The position numbers and the translations under genes are program-made. A stretch of DNA of 25,801 nt from JBCBEX01 sp038528235 (GTDB lineage: Bacteria; Bacteroidota; Rhodothermia; Rhodothermales; Rubricoccaceae), in NCBI GenBank assembly GCA_038528235.1, contig JBCBEX010000060.1, positions 1-25,801 on the forward strand. The letters are read 5' to 3'. Below the pieces are notes generated by a model that was given only the letters and a program-made list of their open reading frames with translations, did no database searches and was not told the origin of the DNA. The stretch's first letter is position 1, and each line of letters opens with the position of its first letter. Of the stretch, positions 22,382-25,801 are shown piece after piece.

Positions 22382-23105
22382 CCACGCGCGGAGCCGTCCG
22401 CGTCGTCAACCCTGCCGTGAGGTTGCTGAGGACGCGGTCGGGGTCCTCCTGGAAGAGCACGAACGGAACGCCGCTGGCGACCTGCTTGAGCGGGTTGTGC
22501 TCGTCCACGACACACTGGTAGGTCTCGTAGCACCGCAGCGCCTCATCGCCGCGCTGGCGGTCCGCGTCGGAAAACGTCACGATGGCACCTACGTCGGCAC
22601 GCGGCACGCCCTGGAGGTGGTCGGGTGGGCGCACGATCTCGCCCTCGATGAGCGTGAAGAGCGCGAGCCGACGCGGCGCACCGGCCCGTCCCCGTAGCTC
22701 GCAAAACACGCGCTTCACGACGGCGTGCGTGACGAGGTGGTCCGGGTGGCCGCTGATGCCGTGCGCGGCGTAGGTCACGAGCACGTCGGGCCGCACGCGC
22801 TCGACGGCGTCCCGGATGGCCGCTTCGAGCGGGCGCGGGTCGAGGTCGGCGAGGCCGCCGTCGGGGAAGTCGAGGACGGTCGCCGAGGTGCAGCCGAGGG
22901 CCTCGGCGGCGGCGAGCGTCTCACGCTCGCGGATGGCGCCCATCTCCTCGACGGAGTAGCCGTAGGTGTGCCGCTGCTTCGTAGCGCCGCCCCGCGTGAG
23001 CGTGAGCAGATGGACGGCGTGTCCCTCGCGTGCGTGCCGCGTCATGGCGGGGCCAGGGCCGAAGGACTCGTCGTCGGGGTGCGGGAAGACGTAGAGGAGG
23101 GTCAC
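22362..23105 (-). CDS. PIG-L family N-acetylglucosaminyl deacetylase
   Basis: From the GTG at 23105 this is 247 residues; an upstream ATG at 23144 would add 13 that do not belong to the domain. The N terminus VTLLYVFPHPDDESFG carries the zinc site (His9, Asp11/Asp12), and GISGHPDHLVTH carries the third ligand. The family removes acetyl groups from GlcNAc-type amines, for example in bacillithiol, mycothiol or glycolipid synthesis. The bshA/bshC partners are not in view and the sequence does not look like BshB1 proper, so the substrate is unassigned. The leader shows 8-bp phasing up to the GTG, which supports this start. Confidence 0.9.
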   Translation of the reverse strand: MTLLYVFPHPDDESFGPGPAMTRHAREGHAVHLLTLTRGGATKQRHTYGYSVEEMGAIRERETLAAAEALGCTSATVLDFPDGGLADLDPRPLEAAIRDAVERVRPDVLVTYAAHGISGHPDHLVTHAVVKRVFCELRGRAGAPRRLALFTLIEGEIVRPPDHLQGVPRADVGAIVTFSDADRQRGDEALRCYETYQCVVDEHNPLKQVASGVPFVLFQEDPDRVLSNLTAGLTTRTAPRVVTGVGV

Positions 23106-23137
23106 AGGGGACGATGGCGAGACAGAGAAACGACGGA
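23106..23137 (-). repeat. 8-bp phased array in the PIG-L gene leader
   Basis: On the minus strand TCCGTCGT, TTCTCTGT, CTCGCCAT and CGTCCCCT run directly into the GTG at 23105. The units are more divergent than those at 4059 or 20886, so this one is tentative; it resembles the reverse complement of the 5947-5994 array. Confidence 0.4.
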
Positions 23138-23242
23138 GGGGCACAAGCGCTCGAATATTTGTTGCAACGATCGATGTGCCTAAATCGTTTCACCGTGGTC
23201 TGGGATTAGGCTCTGGAATCAGGCTACCGTCGCACTGCACGC

Positions 23243-23542
23243 CTACCGAGCTGCGGCCTTGGCGGCCTCAGCCGGTGTCGGTTCCTGGGTGCCGCCGCTC
23301 TGGGGACCGTCGCTCTGGGGACCGCCGCTCTGGGGACCGCCGTCGCGGATGATCTCGTGGAAGACCGTCTCGCCGGTCTGGAGCATGCGCCGGGCGTAGG
23401 GGTGGCACAGCTTGCACTTTTGCCCGAATGTGACGTGCGCCTGGAGCGCCGCCACCGAGTCGGCCCCGGTGGCGGCAGCGGTGTCCTTCAGGCAGGCGAA
23501 GGTCTGCTGGAAGCAGTAGCAGCGGTCGATGCGGAGGGACAC
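23243..23542 (-). CDS. BFD-like [2Fe-2S]-binding protein
   Basis: This encodes a 99-residue protein. It has the bacterioferritin-associated-ferredoxin cysteine pattern: Cys8-x-Cys10 (DRCYCFQQTF) and Cys43-xx-Cys46 (QKCKLCHPYARRML), with TGA and HVTFG between. BFD domains hold a [2Fe-2S] cluster and serve electron transfer, for example in iron release. The partner is not visible. The C-terminal 30 residues are a low-complexity tail (GGPQSGGPQSDGPQSGG) coded by 15-bp tandem repeats. It lies 5 bp downstream of the beta-propeller gene in the same direction, so it is probably in the same transcript. Confidence 0.85.
   Translation of the reverse strand: MSLRIDRCYCFQQTFACLKDTAAATGADSVAALQAHVTFGQKCKLCHPYARRMLQTGETVFHEIIRDGGPQSGGPQSDGPQSGGTQEPTPAEAAKAAAR
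23292..23336. repeat. 15-bp tandem repeat, three copies
   Basis: The unit begins CCGCCGCTCTGGGGA and repeats at 23292, 23307 (one mismatch) and 23322. It encodes the GGPQS-type repeats in the tail of the BFD-like protein; a 15-bp unit keeps the frame, so the copy number can vary freely. Confidence 0.9.
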
Positions 23543-23547
23543 AGCGA

Positions 23548-24861
23548 CTAGCGGGCGAGGGTGAGCGGGAGCGTCTGCACGGTGCCGCCCGTCACAACGC
23601 GGGCGACGTAGCGGCCGGCAGGTAGCCCGCGGCCGTCGAAGCGGAACGTCTGCGTCCCGGCGGCCACCGGGCCGTCGGCGAGGCGGGCCACGGCGCGGCC
23701 GAGCACGTCGTAGACCGTGAGCTGCACCGTCGCAGCCTCGTCGAGGGTGAGCGCGACCGTGGCCGCGTCCGCGAACGGGTTCGGGTAGGCGGCGAGCGCG
23801 GGCGCAGCGTTTGGCTGGTCGCTCTCGTTCGAGACCGAGGTCACGACGTAGGCAGCAGCGTAGGTCGGGTAGATGCCGCTCGGGTAGCTCGCCACTTGCT
23901 GCCCGTCGATCGTGTGGACGGTGACGGTGCCCGCCGCGCTGAACGGGTTGTCGATGTCAGGGCGGCCTGCGTAGACCACCTCGCCCTCGGGGTCGAGTGC
24001 CACGGCTGAGATCGCGGCGTCGCCGGTGATCACGGCCGAGCCGTCCAGCAGGTTGCGCCCCGTGTCAAAGATGAGCACGCCGCCAGCGACGACCGTGAGG
24101 AGCGTGTTCGTGAGCGGCTCGTAGGTGGCCTCCTGCGCGAAGCCGACCGCGATCGGCTGCGGCGCCGCGATGCGCGCTACCTCTGAGCCGTCGGCCGCAG
24201 CGAGGACGACGACCTCGTCGGCGCAGACGGCCCAGATCTCGTCCTCGTTGTCAGCAAAGACGAGCCGCGCCGGGCAGCCGATATCGACGTACTCCACGAG
24301 CGCGTCCGTCGCCACGTCGATCACGGCGAGGGAGTCGCGCTCACCGAAGCCGCCGAGGGCTACGTAGGCGCGTCCTGCTGCCGCCGCGACGCCCTCCGGC
24401 TGGCGGTCTACCGTGATGCTGCCGGTGATCGTGTTCGTGGCGAGGTCGAGGACGCTCACGAAGGCCGGGTCCGTTGTCGAGAAGGCATAGGTCTGGTTGG
24501 TGACGTAGGCCTTGCCAGGCGCGACCTCGGCGAGGTAGCGCGGGTTGCGAAGCTCGGTGAGGCTCCCCGTCACCTGGGCGACCTGGGCGTTCGTGGCGAG
24601 GTCGATCACGTCCACGCGGCTCGCGCCGTCGTTGCCAGCGGTGAGGTAGAGCCGGTCGCCGATGATCTGCGCGCCCTGCGTGTAGACGCGGTCCGTGAGG
24701 ATCTCAGAGGCGCTCCCCGCGCCGGGGTCGACGAAGGTGAGTGAGGCGTTGTCGGCGCCGAAGGCTCCCTGGGTGGGCACATAGATACCCCGCGTATCAA
24801 TCGCCTGGGCGAAGACCGGGGTCGTGAGAAGGAGGAGGGTGAGTAGCGAAAAGAGGCGCAT
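23548..24861 (-). CDS. Secreted YVTN-type beta-propeller protein with T9SS sorting domain (BtuG/DUF5074-like)
   Basis: This encodes 437 residues. A signal peptide (FSLLTLLLLTTPVFAQ) is followed by about seven propeller blades over residues 20-345, recognisable by repeats such as VDVIDLATNAQVAQVTGS, VSVLDLATNTITGSITVDRQPEGVA and LAVIDVATDALVEYVDIG. Two cysteines (IGCPARL, AVCADEV) lie in the middle. The T9SS tail starts at AAYPNPFADAATV and ends GRYVARVVTGGTVQTLPLTLAR. It directly follows a TonB-dependent receptor gene. In Bacteroides a surface beta-propeller (BtuG, a lipoprotein) next to BtuB captures cobalamin; this protein would be a T9SS-exported counterpart. The vitamin B12 link is inference from context. 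Confidence 0.85.
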   Translation of the reverse strand: MRLFSLLTLLLLTTPVFAQAIDTRGIYVPTQGAFGADNASLTFVDPGAGSASEILTDRVYTQGAQIIGDRLYLTAGNDGASRVDVIDLATNAQVAQVTGSLTELRNPRYLAEVAPGKAYVTNQTYAFSTTDPAFVSVLDLATNTITGSITVDRQPEGVAAAAGRAYVALGGFGERDSLAVIDVATDALVEYVDIGCPARLVFADNEDEIWAVCADEVVVLAAADGSEVARIAAPQPIAVGFAQEATYEPLTNTLLTVVAGGVLIFDTGRNLLDGSAVITGDAAISAVALDPEGEVVYAGRPDIDNPFSAAGTVTVHTIDGQQVASYPSGIYPTYAAAYVVTSVSNESDQPNAAPALAAYPNPFADAATVALTLDEAATVQLTVYDVLGRAVARLADGPVAAGTQTFRFDGRGLPAGRYVARVVTGGTVQTLPLTLAR

Positions 24862-24883
24862 AGGAAGTAGGGTTGAGCGGTGC

Positions 24884-24899
24884 GTCGCAACGGTGCGAC
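24884..24899. repeat. Small hairpin between the TonB receptor and beta-propeller genes
   Basis: The arms GTCGCA and TGCGAC flank a 4-base loop ACGG in the 75-bp gap. It could affect relative expression of the two genes, but nothing more can be said. Confidence 0.5.
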
Positions 24900-24936
24900 G
24901 GGTGGGCGGTGAAGAGAAGCGGGGGAGAGAAGAGCC

Positions 24937-25801
24937 CTAGCGGATGTCGAGGGCGAGGCGGAGGGTGAGGTGGCGCGGGGGCATCGGGTAGCGGCGGACG
25001 ACGGCGTAGCGGAGGTCGGCGGCGTTGTCCAGGCGGAGCGAGAGCGTGGCGGCGACGTGCTGGGAGAGCACGACGCGGCTGCGCGCCTGTACATCGACCA
25101 CCGTGAGGGGCGCGAGTGACTGTGAGCCGTCGGATGTGTGGTAGCGCCGCCCCGTGTGCCGCACGTCGACGTCGACGCGGAGGAGGTCGGTACCGCCCCC
25201 GAGGCCCGCTTTGATCTGCGCATCGGGGACGTAGAGGAGCGGCTGGTCGTAGCTGCTCGACTCCGGGTCGGAGCGGTCACGTGCGTCGGTGAGCGTGACG
25301 AGGCCGCGCGCTTCCACCGTGCGTCCGGCGCGGGCGTAGCGGACGGCGCCGGATAGCTCCCATCCGCGCGTCACCACCCGGCCGACGTTGCCGGGCCGCC
25401 ACACGAAGTCACTGCCGGGCCGCCAGGCGATCTGGTCGCGGATGCGGCTCGCGAACCACGACACTTCCGCGTCAACGTGCAGCGCCGCGTCCTCCGCGAT
25501 CGGGCGACGAATGGCGAGCGCGGCCCCCGCGTCGAGGCTCGTGCCGCGCTCGGGGCGCAGCGCCGGGTCGCCGACGGACCCCCAGAAGCGGTCGTTGAAG
25601 GTGGGCGCGCGGAAGGCGCGTCGGGCGCTCGCCTTGAGGTAGAGCGGGATGCGCGCGAGCGGCTGGACGTTGAGGCCGAGCGCCGGGCTGAGCGCCGTCA
25701 GCGTCGCGCTCGAATCCTGGTCGGCGGCGCGCACGGCGTCGTAGCGGAGCGCCGGGAAGAGCCGCACGCGCCCGTAGTCGCCGACGGCGCTGAGGTAGGC
25801 G
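24937..25801 (-). CDS. TonB-dependent receptor, C-terminal part (BtuB-like), 5' end outside the window
   Basis: This covers the last 288 or so residues of an outer-membrane TonB-dependent receptor; the frame stays open to the window edge. The family phrase is clear: PLYLKASARRAFRAPTFNDRFWGSVGDPALRPERGTSLDAGAAL, followed by barrel strands (ELSGAVRYARAGRTVEARGLVTLTDARDR; LRVDVDVRHTGRRYHT; LSLRLDNAADLRYAVVRRYPMPPRHLTLRLALDIR). The FNDRFW and LRPER phrasing is of the BtuB/FepA type. Plug and TonB box are not visible. The receptor would move a scarce ligand into the periplasm with energy from TonB/ExbBD; pairing with the beta-propeller gene 75 bp downstream makes cobalamin a reasonable guess only. 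Confidence 0.9.
   Translation of the reverse strand, partial: AYLSAVGDYGRVRLFPALRYDAVRAADQDSSATLTALSPALGLNVQPLARIPLYLKASARRAFRAPTFNDRFWGSVGDPALRPERGTSLDAGAALAIRRPIAEDAALHVDAEVSWFASRIRDQIAWRPGSDFVWRPGNVGRVVTRGWELSGAVRYARAGRTVEARGLVTLTDARDRSDPESSSYDQPLLYVPDAQIKAGLGGGTDLLRVDVDVRHTGRRYHTSDGSQSLAPLTVVDVQARSRVVLSQHVAATLSLRLDNAADLRYAVVRRYPMPPRHLTLRLALDIR

Overview
The window looks like chromosomal DNA of a GC-rich member of the Bacteroidota side branches, with a Rhodothermia/Balneolia-type lineage the best guess. The reasons are four secreted proteins ending in a type IX secretion (T9SS) sorting domain with the YPNP signature, TonB-receptor and DUF5916 outer-membrane proteins, and start codons that almost all lack a Shine-Dalgarno sequence. 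The lineage is an inference; there is no rRNA in the window. No tRNA, rRNA or CRISPR array was recognised.

Layout, left to right. Positions 1-77 are a perfect 7-bp tandem array against the stop of a SRPBCC-domain gene (minus). A secreted protein with two duplicated CARDB-like repeats and a T9SS tail follows (886-3231, plus). purQ (minus) is divergent from a Bat-type cluster (plus, 4090-7896): DUF58, a BatD/DUF4381-like membrane protein, a sirtuin with SIRT5/CobB-type acyl-pocket residues, and BatA. A roughly 100-bp palindromic repeat element follows, then a secreted PDZ plus alpha/beta-hydrolase protein (8180-9598).

Positions 9762-14279 hold two paralogous calcium-loop (FG-GAP/VCBS) T9SS proteins. 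Between them lie a small CxxC protein on the minus strand and a stand-alone zinc-ribbon/HTH fragment of an IS1595-type transposase, which is the one gene seen with a strong Shine-Dalgarno. A two-domain GNAT follows. A tightly packed minus-strand unit (20727 down to 15197) carries a DUF5916 outer-membrane protein, a MocR-type GntR/aminotransferase regulator, a GNAT, DUF1272 and DinB. The right end has a membrane metal hydrolase (DUF457, plus), a YeaQ/GlsB-like protein with no usable start where one is expected, a PIG-L deacetylase (minus), a BFD-like [2Fe-2S] protein, a T9SS beta-propeller protein and the 3' end of a TonB-dependent receptor. The last two resemble a BtuG/BtuB-like uptake pair.

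The most unusual signal is at DNA level. Many gene boundaries carry short degenerate arrays with strict 7- or 8-bp phasing, such as ACGTTCAC/ACGTCCAT/ACCTCCAC. They are pyrimidine-rich and G-poor when they lead into a gene and often run directly into its start codon (4090, 6111, 6922, 20924, 23105). Arrays of opposite polarity sit at or near the 3' ends of neighbouring genes. Some arrays lie inside coding ends although 7 and 8 are not multiples of 3, so codon repetition does not explain them.
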